Assembly (NCBI GenBank): GCA_900149785.2 | Contig: FSSI02000006.1 | Coordinates: forward strand, 62,001-126,000 | Source: Sodalinema lacuna_A | Lineage (GTDB): Bacteria > Cyanobacteriota > Cyanobacteriia > Cyanobacteriales > Geitlerinemataceae | Direction of reading: 5' to 3' | DNA length: 64,000 bases | Part shown: piece by piece, positions 1-8,754 of the stretch | Layout: each line of letters starts with the position of its first letter | Position numbering within the stretch: the first letter of the stretch is position 1 | Notes under the pieces: model-generated | Databases searched by the model: none | Seen by the model: the letters and a program-made list of their open reading frames with translations, nothing else | Told to the model about the DNA's origin: nothing | Made by a program: the position numbers and the translations under genes

Positions 1-1133
1 TCTGGCTCGATGAAGCCATGGAAGGTCCCAGCCCCGCCTCCATCATGCGTAACTCCGTGGTGGTGTCAGCGGGAGCCTATGTTCTCATTCGCCTGCAACC
101 GGTCTTTACTCTCTCCCCGGTGGTCTACGATGCCCTAATTATCATCGGCACGGTCACCGCCATCGGCAGTTCGCTGATGTGTTTGGCGCAAATTGACCTA
201 AAACGAGCCTTATCCCATTCCACCAGTGCCTACATGGGGCTAGTCTTTATCGCTGTCGGTCTCGGACAAGTGGATATTGCCCTACTGCTACTGCTGACCC
301 ATGCGATCGCCAAAGCCCTAGTCTTTTCCAGCATCGGCTCGATTATCCTCGCCACCAACAGTCAGAACATTACCGAAATGGGTGGACTCTGGTCACGAAT
401 GCCGGCCACCACCACCGCCTTTTTAGTCGGGTCGGCCGGTCTGGTGTCCATCCTACCCCTAGGAACGTTTTGGACTTTTCGACGTTGGGTCAACGGCTTT
501 CAAGAAGTGCCTCCCGGCTTAGTCTTAATCCTGTTGTTGGTGAATGGTCTTATGGCCGTGAGCCTCACCCGAGTCTTCCGCTCTGTCTTTTTAGGGGAAC
601 ATCAAGCCAAAACTCGCCGCACTCCCGAAGCCCCCTGGACTATGGCGGTTCCGATGGTCTCGTTGACCCTCGTGACCCTATTGGTTCCCCTCATGCTGCA
701 ACATTGGCAATTACTCCTGACCTGGGATGGTCCCTGGGCCTTCTCCCATAATCCCCTGATCCAATTTGGCAGCCCCCTCTTAATTGCCAGTGGTGTCCTA
801 GGGGTGATCCTGGGCAGTCTCATGCCCCTTGAACGCACCAACGCGCGATCGCAGCAACTCTCAGTCCGTTTCTGGCAAGATCTCCTCGCCTACGACTTCT
901 ATATCGATCGCCTCTACCGAGTCACCGTCGTCGCCTTTGTCTCTAGCTTCTCTCGCTTCGCCTCGGGCTTCGATCGCTACATCGTCGATGGGGCCGTTAA
1001 CCTCGTCGGTTGGATGGCGATTTTCAGTGGTCAAGCCCTCAAATACAGCATTTCGGGTCAATCACAATCCTACGTCTTGACCATTTTGGCGGCCACCGGT
1101 ATCCTCGTCTTCCTAGCCTGGTGGGGGTTCTAG
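1..1133 (+). CDS. ndhF3: NDH-1 subunit NdhF3 (CO2-uptake type), 5' end missing
   Basis: This is a proton-pumping antiporter-like membrane subunit of the inducible CO2-uptake NDH-1 complex (NDH-1MS) in the thylakoid membrane. The reading frame is open from base 3 and begins inside the conserved WLDEAMEGPSPAS segment, so the first part of the protein lies before the window; about 376 residues are visible. The motifs HAIAKALVFSSIGS and SHSTSAYMGL are typical of the NuoL/NdhF fold, and many hydrophobic helices follow. The EGPSPASIMRNSVVV version of the motif is the one I associate with the CO2-uptake NdhF3/F4 group rather than respiratory NdhF1. The following genes ndhD3 and cupA support NdhF3. 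NdhF4 is excluded mainly by the context. Confidence 0.9.
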   Translation, partial: WLDEAMEGPSPASIMRNSVVVSAGAYVLIRLQPVFTLSPVVYDALIIIGTVTAIGSSLMCLAQIDLKRALSHSTSAYMGLVFIAVGLGQVDIALLLLLTHAIAKALVFSSIGSIILATNSQNITEMGGLWSRMPATTTAFLVGSAGLVSILPLGTFWTFRRWVNGFQEVPPGLVLILLLVNGLMAVSLTRVFRSVFLGEHQAKTRRTPEAPWTMAVPMVSLTLVTLLVPLMLQHWQLLLTWDGPWAFSHNPLIQFGSPLLIASGVLGVILGSLMPLERTNARSQQLSVRFWQDLLAYDFYIDRLYRVTVVAFVSSFSRFASGFDRYIVDGAVNLVGWMAIFSGQALKYSISGQSQSYVLTILAATGILVFLAWWGF

Positions 1134-1257
1134 TTATCTGACCATTATCTGACCATTAACAGTCTTCCTCAACAACGCTCTTCCTCAACGTTGGTGACTG
1201 AACCACCGGATCGCTCGAAGCAAATCACGAACAAGAACTACGCCCTAAAAACTACGA
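1134..1257 (+). repeat. ndhF3-ndhD3 spacer with short duplications
   Basis: The gap contains two copies of tatctgaccatt and two copies of cttcctcaac in direct orientation. No coding potential or obvious terminator is visible, which fits read-through transcription of the ndhF3-ndhD3-cupA operon. Confidence 0.5.
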
Positions 1258-2790
1258 ATGCTGAGTGCCTTACTTCTAATTCCCCTAATAAGCGCCATTG
1301 TCATTTGTCTGCTGCCCGAATCCTTACCCTCCTCCCGGTTTCGGAGCATCAGCTTTGTGGTGCTGACGATTGTCTTTGGCCTCACCCTCAGTCTCTTAGC
1401 TGACTTCGATTCTAGCCTGGGTGGATTGCAGTTGACTGAGCAGGTCGCCTGGGTCGATTGGCTCGGATTGAGCTACCATCTGGGACTCGATGGCATTTCC
1501 TTACCCCTAGTGCTTCTCAACCAACTGCTGACGGCCATCGCCATCCTCAGTAGCCCCGACAAACTCGAACGACCGCGCCTCTACTACAGTCTGATTTTAA
1601 TTCTCAACCTCAGCGTCACCGGGGCCTTCCTTTCCCTGGACTTGCTGCTGTTCTTCATCTTCTACGAACTCGAACTGATCCCCCTCTATCTCCTGATTGC
1701 GATTTGGGGGGGCGATCGCCGCAACTATGCCGCCACTAAATTTCTCCTCTACACCGCCACCTCAGGCATTTTCATCCTAGCCGCCTTCCTAGGACTCGTC
1801 TGGCTCACCGGTGCCTCAAGTTTTGACTACAGCGTTCTCCCAGCGGGAGCCTTACCCATCGGCCCCCAGTTACTGATCCTAACGGGCCTACTCATTGGCT
1901 TTGCCATCAAAATCCCCATCTTTCCCTTTCATACCTGGCTTCCCGATGCCCACGTCGAGGCGTCAACCTCCGTCTCGGTTCTCTTAGCCGGCGTTCTCTT
2001 AAAACTGGGAACCTATGGCCTCCTACGCTTCTGTGTGGGGATGTTGCCCGAGGCTTGGTCTGTCGCCGCCCCCGTCCTGGCCATTTTTGCGGTCATTAGC
2101 GTCCTCTATGGGGCGTTTACCGCCATTTCCCAGCAAGATATGAAAAAAATGGTGGCCTACTCCTCCATCGCCCATATGGGCTATATTCTGCTGGCCGCAG
2201 CGGCGGGAACGCACCTGAGTTTGTTGGCGGCGATCGCCCAATCGGTCAGTCATGGCCTCATCTCGGCCATGTTGTTCCTCCTGGTGGGGGTTGTGGGCAA
2301 GAAAACCGGCACTCGCGATATCGACAAACTCCGTGGCTTACTCAACCCAGAACGGGGTTTACCCATTATCGGTAGTTTGATGATCGTCGGCGTCATGGCC
2401 AGTGCCGGCATCCCCGGACTGGTGGGCTTTGTCTCAGAGTTTCTAGTGTTCCGAGGTAGTTTTCCGGTGTTTCCGATAGCCACCCTCTTGTGCTTAGTAG
2501 GAACCGGCTTAACGGCGGTCTATTTCCTCTTGATGGTGAATCGCGTTTTCTTTGGCCGTCTCTCGGACATCGTGACCAACTTGCCCCCAGTCCAATGGCG
2601 CGATCGCGTCCCGGCCTTAGTTCTAACCCTCTTATTGGTGGTGTTTGGCCTACAACCCAATTGGCTCGTTCGTTGGAGTGATGCCGATGCAGCGCGATTG
2701 GTTCCCCCAGTTGCCCTGGCCCAACTCTCCTCGGCGGATGTATCCACACCGGAACGGGGTTCTAGCCAATTTTCACACCTGACTCCCTAA
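1258..2790 (+). CDS. ndhD3: NDH-1 subunit NdhD3 (CO2-uptake type)
   Basis: This is the NuoM-like proton-pumping subunit of the NDH-1MS CO2-uptake complex, 510 residues, the usual length. Visible motifs include FIFYELELIPLYLL, which carries the conserved membrane glutamate, HTWLPDAHVEASTSVSVLLA and QQDMKKMVAYSSIAHMGY, with the conserved lysine LLKLGTYGL in between. About 14 membrane helices can be recognised. It starts 124 bp after ndhF3 and ends 87 bp before the preferred cupA start, forming one operon. In other cyanobacteria this operon is induced by low inorganic carbon through CcmR/NdhR; I cannot see the promoter because the operon starts outside the window. Confidence 0.92.
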   Translation: MLSALLLIPLISAIVICLLPESLPSSRFRSISFVVLTIVFGLTLSLLADFDSSLGGLQLTEQVAWVDWLGLSYHLGLDGISLPLVLLNQLLTAIAILSSPDKLERPRLYYSLILILNLSVTGAFLSLDLLLFFIFYELELIPLYLLIAIWGGDRRNYAATKFLLYTATSGIFILAAFLGLVWLTGASSFDYSVLPAGALPIGPQLLILTGLLIGFAIKIPIFPFHTWLPDAHVEASTSVSVLLAGVLLKLGTYGLLRFCVGMLPEAWSVAAPVLAIFAVISVLYGAFTAISQQDMKKMVAYSSIAHMGYILLAAAAGTHLSLLAAIAQSVSHGLISAMLFLLVGVVGKKTGTRDIDKLRGLLNPERGLPIIGSLMIVGVMASAGIPGLVGFVSEFLVFRGSFPVFPIATLLCLVGTGLTAVYFLLMVNRVFFGRLSDIVTNLPPVQWRDRVPALVLTLLLVVFGLQPNWLVRWSDADAARLVPPVALAQLSSADVSTPERGSSQFSHLTP

Positions 2791-2877
2791 CGGATGAGGA
2801 TCTCCGGGCCAGCCATCGCCTCTATCCATCCCCTCCATCGATCCCCTACTGTTAACCAACCGTCAACCGCTGATCTC

Positions 2878-4008
2878 ATGGTGACTACCCCTCTCGCCCC
2901 CTCAAACCACCCCCTGGCGGACTATATTCACCGCCTCGAACAAGGACAGGCCTTATTGAACGACACCCCGGAGAATGTCTTGGAAGTGGTCGGCATTCTT
3001 AAAAGCTATGGGGTGGTTCTCGATGCCTATTCCAAAAACCTAATTTATATCGCCCAGGAGCAGTTTTTAGTGCTGTTTCCCTTCTTTAAATATTTCAACG
3101 GGGAGGTGACGCTCTCGAAGCTGTTGCGTTTCTGGTGGCACGATCGCATCAACTATGAGTATGCCGAATACTGTATGCGAGGAATGCTCTGGCACGGCGG
3201 CAATGGGGTGGACAGCTATGTCAATAGTGACGAGTTTAGTCAAGCCGCTGAAGAGGCGATTCAAGCCAAGCTACGAGGTAATCCTCTCCTATCGCTGCTG
3301 CATCGTCTTTTCCCCGATTTTCTCCCCGAACAGGTGCGGATGTTTTGCTACTACAGCGCTCTGGGACAGTTTTGGCGGGTGATGAGTGATATGTTCTTGG
3401 CGTTGAGCGATCGCTATGATGCCCAAGAGATTCACTCGATTCGCGATGTGGTCAAACATATCCTCGATGGCCTCGTGGCAGCGGCCAATCAGCCCATTAC
3501 CTACAGTGTTGAGATTAAGGGGCAATCCTATGACATCATGCCCGAGTCCCTGGGGCTAACCTTCCTGACGGACACGGCGGTTCCCTATGTCGAGGCGATT
3601 TTCTTCCGAGGAGCGCCTTTTCCCGGAACCGTCTCCTATAACGCTCAAGCGTTCCAGATTCCCGATGAACAGGGTGATTTTACCTATGGCGCCCTCTATG
3701 CTGACCCCCTACCCATTGGCGGCGCGGGGATTCCCCCCACTCAGTTAATGCAAGATATGCGCCATTTTCTACCGGAGTATCTCCATGAGGTCTATCGGCG
3801 CGGGACTCGTGGCGAGGATGATATCCGGGTGCAGATCTGTGCCACGTTCCAGAAGTCGATGTTTTGCGTGACTACGGCGGCGATTCAAGGGTTGGCCCCT
3901 CATCCCCTCACGACTCAGGAGCCGCAGCAGCAGGCGGAGAACCGGGCTTATTTGGAACATTGGATGAACCGCTTTCTGAGTTCTCGGATTCGGGAAGCCA
4001 ACGCTTAA
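2878..4008 (+). CDS. cupA: CO2 hydration protein CupA (ChpY)
   Basis: This hydrophilic protein sits on the NdhF3 side of NDH-1MS and is needed to convert CO2 to bicarbonate. I prefer the ATG giving 376 residues (MVTTPLAPSNHPLADY), because the family homology begins at about HPLADYIHRLE. An upstream in-frame ATG at 2794 would add 28 low-complexity residues. Recognisable family segments are LLRFWWHDRINYEYAEYC, MLWHGGNGVDSY and the late segment YADPLPIGGAGIPPTQLM. It follows ndhF3 and ndhD3 in the classical order. The low-affinity paralogue CupB/ChpX is similar, but it pairs with ndhF4/ndhD4, so the context selects CupA. Its stop overlaps the stop of the convergent kinase gene by 4 bp. Confidence 0.9.
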   Translation: MVTTPLAPSNHPLADYIHRLEQGQALLNDTPENVLEVVGILKSYGVVLDAYSKNLIYIAQEQFLVLFPFFKYFNGEVTLSKLLRFWWHDRINYEYAEYCMRGMLWHGGNGVDSYVNSDEFSQAAEEAIQAKLRGNPLLSLLHRLFPDFLPEQVRMFCYYSALGQFWRVMSDMFLALSDRYDAQEIHSIRDVVKHILDGLVAAANQPITYSVEIKGQSYDIMPESLGLTFLTDTAVPYVEAIFFRGAPFPGTVSYNAQAFQIPDEQGDFTYGALYADPLPIGGAGIPPTQLMQDMRHFLPEYLHEVYRRGTRGEDDIRVQICATFQKSMFCVTTAAIQGLAPHPLTTQEPQQQAENRAYLEHWMNRFLSSRIREANA

Positions 4009-5483
4009 GCCTCTGGAGTGGCTTCGGCTTCAGGGAAAACGGAGGCCTGCGGTAGCCAAAGGACAAAGGTGGTGCCGCGATCGCCGGGGAAGTCGTCGTC
4101 AGGATGGTGGGCTGGACTGATGACCCAAATATCTCCTTGCATCTGGCGCACGAGGTCTCGGGCGATGGCGAGTCCTAGGCCGGTTCCGGGAATCTCTCCT
4201 TGAGCCTGAATGCCCCGGAAACGGCGCTGAAAGAGGTTGGCTTGGTCTTCGGGTGGAATCCCGACTCCGGTGTCGCTAAGGGTCATGGCAACCCCTGCCC
4301 CGAGTCCATCTTGGTGACTGGGGCGAACGTCGATGCGGATTTGACCGCCCGAGGGGGTGTATTTGAGGGCGTTGTCGATGAGATTACCGGCGGCTTCGAT
4401 GACAGCGCGACGATGGCCGAGGACGGGGGGGAGGGGGGCGGCGAGGGTCCAGTTGAGTTGAAGTTGGCGATCGTCGGCAATGGCGGCGGCTGAGGTCAGG
4501 AGGGGGTCGAGAAGTTCCGCGAGGTCAAGGGGGCCGGTTGAGTCTTCGCCTCCGGGAAGTAGGGGATAGGGCTGGTTGGCTGGGGAGTCATTGGCTGGAG
4601 AGGGATCTGAGGTAGAGGGGTCTCGGGAGACGTTGTCGCCAGCGCTGGATTGGGGTAAGACGAAGGGATCGGTGTCGATCGCCCCTCGGAAGTCTTGGAA
4701 TAAATCTTGCAGCCGGTAACTTTCTCGCAGGATGTTATCGGCATGGGAGCGGCGAGGATCGTCGCTCGGGAGTTGTTTGACGAGGAGTTTGCCGAAGATT
4801 TGTAGGGCCGTTAGGGGATTGCGGAATTGATGCAGCCAGTCATGAAGCAGGTCATGTTGTTGGCGTTGCAGGTGTTGTTGCTGTCGATAACTGCGTTCGG
4901 TCCATTGTTGCCGTTGTTCCATGAGACAGGCCAGGGCGATGGTATGGGCGATCTGTTCGACGAAGCGGCGATCGCCTTCGCTCCAAGGCTGATTGGTACG
5001 GGCCGTCACTAATAGCCCCACGGCAATGTTGTCATGGATCAGCGGCATGACCAGTTGATAGGTGTCGTCGCTATCATCGTCGTCTCCGGGCAAGTCGGCC
5101 TCTCGATTCGACTCGCCATTGGGACCGGGGAGGAGGGGATAGGCCCGACGGTTCGCTGAGAGAACAACGGTTTCGGGGCGATCGCAGTCCCGGTCGGCTT
5201 GGCGATTGGGTTCGGCTGAACGCAGTTGGATCGTTGGGCGGCTCTGGCGATCGTCATCGACTGAGATGTCATCTGAGATGTCATCCCAGGGGACGCGGCG
5301 ATCGGGGGAAGGCTTGGCAATGGCAGCTACTAATTTATGATCATCTCCCCCGAGAAAGGTCTCAGCCAGATAGACCACCACAGGGGAGGCCCCTAGGGTG
5401 GTTTCGAGCAGTGCCACTTGTTCTTGGCACAACAACATCAATTCGGAACTCATGGTTAATGTTGACATCGTGCTTGGCGTCAA
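4005..5483 (-). CDS. GAF-domain sensor histidine kinase (Hik2/CSK-like)
   Basis: A soluble two-component sensor kinase of 492 residues without membrane helices. An N-terminal GAF-like domain (about residues 12-195, ending in an IAHTIALACLMEQR helix) is followed by a dimerisation and phosphoacceptor domain with the box LHDWLHQFRNPLTALQ, in which His218 is the likely phosphorylation site. The ATPase domain has N-box AAGNLIDNALKYT, G1 LSDTGVGIP and G2 GTGLGLAIARDL. The HQFRNPLTAL box and the early cysteine in LMLLCQEQ resemble the cyanobacterial Hik2/chloroplast sensor kinase family, whose GAF domain senses redox state; this assignment is from memory. A proline-, serine- and aspartate-rich insert lies between the two kinase domains (about residues 262-300). 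The gene converges on cupA and no response regulator is adjacent. Confidence 0.8.
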   Translation of the reverse strand: MTPSTMSTLTMSSELMLLCQEQVALLETTLGASPVVVYLAETFLGGDDHKLVAAIAKPSPDRRVPWDDISDDISVDDDRQSRPTIQLRSAEPNRQADRDCDRPETVVLSANRRAYPLLPGPNGESNREADLPGDDDDSDDTYQLVMPLIHDNIAVGLLVTARTNQPWSEGDRRFVEQIAHTIALACLMEQRQQWTERSYRQQQHLQRQQHDLLHDWLHQFRNPLTALQIFGKLLVKQLPSDDPRRSHADNILRESYRLQDLFQDFRGAIDTDPFVLPQSSAGDNVSRDPSTSDPSPANDSPANQPYPLLPGGEDSTGPLDLAELLDPLLTSAAAIADDRQLQLNWTLAAPLPPVLGHRRAVIEAAGNLIDNALKYTPSGGQIRIDVRPSHQDGLGAGVAMTLSDTGVGIPPEDQANLFQRRFRGIQAQGEIPGTGLGLAIARDLVRQMQGDIWVISPAHHPDDDFPGDRGTTFVLWLPQASVFPEAEATPEA

Positions 5484-5744
5484 TCCTCAACGTGAGACTG
5501 CCCGTGAGTCCCTAACGATCCATCTGTGATCTCCCATTTTCCCTCCAGGGAGCCATTTTCTGAGAGCTTTGTTAATTTTTGTAACAGCTTGATTCGGGGT
5601 GGGAATGCCTGAACGTATTTCTGTGCGGTGAATAGACGCTTAAAAATAACTTATAGAATTTGCAGAAAGCAGTTGAAAATCTTGTCAAGATCTGATATAT
5701 TTTGCTCGGTTTTGGTAGCTATCACTACAACCCGTCGGCAAACA

Positions 5745-5751
5745 GAGGAGG
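5745..5751 (+). promoter_or_regulatory. Strong Shine-Dalgarno fixing a TTG start
   Basis: The run GAGGAGG ends 9 bp before TTG at 5761. It supports a TTG start for the DUF3155 protein, since no ATG lies nearby and the homologous sequence MARRRKRKSRRR begins exactly at that codon. Confidence 0.8.
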
Positions 5752-5760
5752 TAATACACC

Positions 5761-6078
5761 TTGGCAAGAAGACGCAAGAGAAAGAGCCGTCGCCGTCAAG
5801 AAGGACGAAGAATCTTAGAACACGTGCCTCAGTATAGTATTGAGAGCGGTGAAGATAAACCCGTCACGGCTGCACGTAAGTATATCAAATCTGAGCAAAT
5901 TGCGCCCCCGGCACTACTTTTAGTCAAGCGCAACGAGCATACGACTGACCGCTATTTTTGGGCAGAGAAAGGTCTGTTTGGCGCGCAATACGTCGAAGAA
6001 AACCATTTTCTCTTCCCCAGTTTGCGGTTAGTGATTGAACGGCAAGAGAAAATCCAAGCTGCGACCACGAGTTCCTAA
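5761..6078 (+). CDS. DUF3155 family small basic protein
   Basis: A 105-residue protein of a family restricted to cyanobacteria; its function is unknown. The N-terminus is extremely basic (MARRRKRKSRRRQEGRR), followed by the conserved segments LEHVPQYSIESGEDKPVTAA, VKRNEHTTDRYFWAEKGLFG and YVEENHFLFPSLR. No membrane helix or signal peptide is present. The basic tail suggests nucleic-acid or ribosome contact, but that is inference. It is a stand-alone gene with its own 277-bp upstream region. The start is TTG, supported by the strong ribosome-binding site. Confidence 0.88.
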   Translation: MARRRKRKSRRRQEGRRILEHVPQYSIESGEDKPVTAARKYIKSEQIAPPALLLVKRNEHTTDRYFWAEKGLFGAQYVEENHFLFPSLRLVIERQEKIQAATTSS

Positions 6079-6139
6079 GTGCATGATGAGAACACCCTAG
6101 CAAGGGTTCTTTGTACCGGAGTTCGCTTCGGCCGTTCGC

Positions 6140-6706
6140 TCACTCTGTGAGGGATTGGGGTTGTAAGTCTGGCATGGCTCGTTGTAGAGCCGCCAACTCG
6201 TCCCGATGGCCGATAATCATGGCAATACTTCCCTCAGCTTCTGGGTTGGGGGGAGTTTTTTCATGGCTGTTCTCTGCGGCTTTAACCGTCAGCGAAACCT
6301 GTTCGCGACGATTGGCCTGTTTCCAATAGAAAACACCGGCGAGGGGAGAAAGTAAGACTAGGGCTATGATACCTTGAGATAGATTCGGGATGAGGGTTGC
6401 CAGCACTAACGCCACACAGAGGAAACCCACGGCGGCTAAAAGACTCAGAAAAATAGCAAGAAACCAACTAGCACGAACATTGCCCTCGAAGGTCACACGG
6501 TTGTCCTCTGGGTTAAATCCTGTGACCTGATAGCGACGTTGACAGAGATAGTCTTTTAACTGACTCGAAAGGTCCTCAGGAGGGCGATGACTGGCTAGGT
6601 GCAAGACTTCGGTGCGATCCTTAACGGATGCACGGATGAAGAAGAAAAGCCCCACCGCCATTAACAACGTGGGGATGGCGATCGAGTTTAACGAGAGTGT
6701 ATCCAT
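6140..6706 (-). CDS. Cofactor assembly of complex C subunit B-like protein (DUF2930/CCB family)
   Basis: A 188-residue membrane protein. An N-terminal helix (about residues 10-25, LLMAVGLFFFIRASVKDRTE) is followed by a soluble stretch and then two further helices (about 81-125). The N-terminal IRASVKDRTE signature and the layout match the cyanobacterial and plastid CCB-type proteins. In plants these act in covalent attachment of haem c(i) to cytochrome b6; in cyanobacteria the role is inferred by homology. The gene stands alone between the DUF3155 gene and a divergent hypothetical gene. I recognise the family from the N-terminal signature rather than from a full alignment. Confidence 0.7.
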   Translation of the reverse strand: MDTLSLNSIAIPTLLMAVGLFFFIRASVKDRTEVLHLASHRPPEDLSSQLKDYLCQRRYQVTGFNPEDNRVTFEGNVRASWFLAIFLSLLAAVGFLCVALVLATLIPNLSQGIIALVLLSPLAGVFYWKQANRREQVSLTVKAAENSHEKTPPNPEAEGSIAMIIGHRDELAALQRAMPDLQPQSLTE

Positions 6707-6945
6707 TGAGACTGACCTGAACTTTACATAATTTTACAGTTTGGCCGTCCTCTCTGTCAGCCGATTCGATGAATCGGGTTTGGGGGAACAAGGCCATACA
6801 ATACAATGTAAGGTAGGGGTCGTCGTTGGCACTGCCGACTGCTCGTCGGAGCCAATCTTCGGTTTGACCCATTCTCGGTTCTCGGGACATCCCTAGGGTC
6901 ATCGATACACCACTCACCTGCATAACACCCATGGAGTTATCCGCC

Positions 6946-7893
6946 ATGTCAACTCCCATTATCTTAGTCCAACCGACATTAGCCCAGGCTCCCCCAGAAA
7001 CGGGAGCGGCTGACGGTTCCTCTCCTCCCATGCTCTGGATGGGGGTTTCGGGGTTGCTATTGGTGAGTGCGATCGCCGCCGGTGTGGCCTATCAAACCAC
7101 CAAAGACAAACTCGGTAAAAAACTACGCACCGAAGAGTTTAAGAACCGAGAACTTCACAAGAAATATAAACGGGCCATCGATACCATCAGCAAGATGGAG
7201 CGCAACCCCGACTTAATCCACTCGCGGGAGTTCAACCTTGACTATCTGCGGATGCGCATGGAAGAAGAAACCTTCCACTTTGGCATTGTCAACCAGATCA
7301 AGGTCAAGGTTAAAAGTAAAATTTCCGTGGCCCTACGGCCGAGTGCTGAGAACCGAGGGACAGGACGACAGGTTAACGAAACCTTCGATGTAGAATACGA
7401 AACCGGTAGCGGGGCCAGCATCAAAAAACGAGTCCTGTTCCGGATTCAGATTAAACTCACCAAACTGCCAACGCAACCCACGAGCGCCACCATCAGTCAG
7501 ATTATTGACTGTATTGAAACCTATCTCAGCCCGGCCGGAGATAATGATACTTGGCAGCCGGCCTTACAGGGTCGTGTCGCCTATATCCATTGGGATCAGA
7601 CCGCTAAACCGACTCCGCTACTGGTGCTTGAACAGAGTAATGAGGGGGTTAACGTGACCTTCCGCACCACCCGCAGCAATGCCGCTGGTGGGCCGCCGAG
7701 TAGTTCCCTACCCAAGTCAGGGGCCGCCTCAGGAGCGCCACCCCGTACTCGTCCGGCGACCAGCCGCCCGAAAACCAGCCGTCCCACAACAACCCGCCCG
7801 AAAACCAGCCGTCCCACAACGACCCGGCCCAACCGAGGCAGTTCGGGTTCACCGAAAACTCGCCGCTCTAGTCGCACCACTCGACCGTCTTAG
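6946..7893 (+). CDS. Membrane-anchored protein with basic RPTTTRPKTS tail
   Basis: A conserved-looking cyanobacterial protein of unknown function, 315 residues from the preferred ATG, which has GGAG 9 bp upstream; an ATG 15 bp earlier is also possible. It has a single membrane helix (about residues 29-47, MLWMGVSGLLLVSAIAAGVAYQ), a charged coiled region (TTKDKLGKKLRTEEFKNREL), a globular domain of about 150 residues, and a strongly basic C-terminal tail with repeated TTTRPKTSRP units. The tail may bind nucleic acid or acidic polymers; this is inference only. A 30-bp direct repeat encodes the tail units. Confidence 0.7.
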   Translation: MSTPIILVQPTLAQAPPETGAADGSSPPMLWMGVSGLLLVSAIAAGVAYQTTKDKLGKKLRTEEFKNRELHKKYKRAIDTISKMERNPDLIHSREFNLDYLRMRMEEETFHFGIVNQIKVKVKSKISVALRPSAENRGTGRQVNETFDVEYETGSGASIKKRVLFRIQIKLTKLPTQPTSATISQIIDCIETYLSPAGDNDTWQPALQGRVAYIHWDQTAKPTPLLVLEQSNEGVNVTFRTTRSNAAGGPPSSSLPKSGAASGAPPRTRPATSRPKTSRPTTTRPKTSRPTTTRPNRGSSGSPKTRRSSRTTRPS

Positions 7894-7917
7894 TTGACAT
7901 AAAAAAATTGACATAAA

Positions 7918-7997
7918 AAAGAGGACAATAGCAATTTGGTTTATCCTTGTGATATTAAGCCTTTTGAGGGCTTTCGCAAGTTTTTATTGTCCTCTTT
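7918..7997. terminator. Long inverted repeat between convergent genes
   Basis: A perfect 13-bp inverted repeat (AAAGAGGACAATA and TATTGTCCTCTTT) is separated by 54 bp. The spacer contains a small AAGCC/GGCTT hairpin. The element lies between the ends of the RPTTTRPKTS gene and leuD, so a two-way terminator is the simplest reading, although the loop is unusually large for a simple rho-independent terminator. Confidence 0.5.
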
Positions 7998-8017
7998 CAA
8001 CTGTCTGAAGTAACTGT

Positions 8018-8620
8018 TTAACGGCTATGAGACCAGGTGAGATAGGGCAGTTGAGTGGCCGTTTGGCGTACCGCATCGATTTGCGTCACCAGTTGTCCAC
8101 AACTGTCCCAGAGTCCATCTAGGAAACTGTGGCGAGCGCCTTCGGGCATGGAGACCGTCAGGACAAGTTTATCGCCAGCGCGGACTTCCATGCGGTCGAG
8201 ATCCAGGGTTAGAGGGAGTTTGGGGCTGGTGGCGATCGCCGCTTGTAAGGCCTTGACATCATCCGGGGCGGCGGTGACACAGGGAACTCCCATCGCAACA
8301 CAGTTTCCGAAGAAGATTTCAGCGAAACTCTCCCCGATTAAGCCTTGAATGCCCCAGCGTTGAATGGCTTGCGGGGCATGTTCACGACTCGAACCACAGC
8401 CAAAATTGGCATTGACGACTAAGAGACTCGCCCCCTGATAGGCGGCGACATCGAAGGGATGTTCGCCTTTCATTTGGCTGCGATCGTCTTCAAAGGCATG
8501 ATCGCCGAGGCCGTCAAAGGTCACACAGCGCAGAAAGCGGGCGGGAATAATGCGATCGGTATCGATATCATCTCCCGTTAACGGGAGACCGCGTCCAGAA
8601 ATTTGTTTAACTTGAGTCAT
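8018..8620 (-). CDS. leuD: 3-isopropylmalate dehydratase small subunit
   Basis: The small (swivel-domain) subunit of isopropylmalate isomerase in leucine biosynthesis, 200 residues. The start MTQVKQISGRGLPLTGDD matches the family. An upstream in-frame extension would read through a heptamer repeat and is rejected. Key segments are DDIDTDRIIPARFL, NFGCGSSREHAPQAI (substrate-binding loop) and NCVAMGVP. The gene lies 134 bp downstream of leuC on the same strand, and the two products form the heterodimeric enzyme. Confidence 0.95.
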   Translation of the reverse strand: MTQVKQISGRGLPLTGDDIDTDRIIPARFLRCVTFDGLGDHAFEDDRSQMKGEHPFDVAAYQGASLLVVNANFGCGSSREHAPQAIQRWGIQGLIGESFAEIFFGNCVAMGVPCVTAAPDDVKALQAAIATSPKLPLTLDLDRMEVRAGDKLVLTVSMPEGARHSFLDGLWDSCGQLVTQIDAVRQTATQLPYLTWSHSR

Positions 8621-8631
8621 GGTTTGGGGAA

Positions 8632-8680
8632 GGGAACAGGGAACAGGGAACAGGGAACAGGGAACAGGGAACAGGGAACA
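8632..8680. repeat. Seven tandem copies of the heptamer GGGAACA
   Basis: Exactly seven perfect units run through the leuC-leuD gap, just upstream of the leuD start. This is a short tandemly repeated repetitive sequence of the type well known in filamentous cyanobacteria. Copy number is expected to vary between strains by slippage. Confidence 0.95.
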
Positions 8681-8754
8681 TTCACCCCTATCGCCTCCCT
8701 GGGGAGACATAACCTGTGATCGCTCCTAGGGAATAGGGGTTGGGGGATTTCGGG

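Noticed and set aside
8621..8710. Longer leuD reading frame through the heptamer repeat
   Set aside because: The extra residues are a translated GGGAACA repeat (FPVPCSL units); the family start is at 8620.
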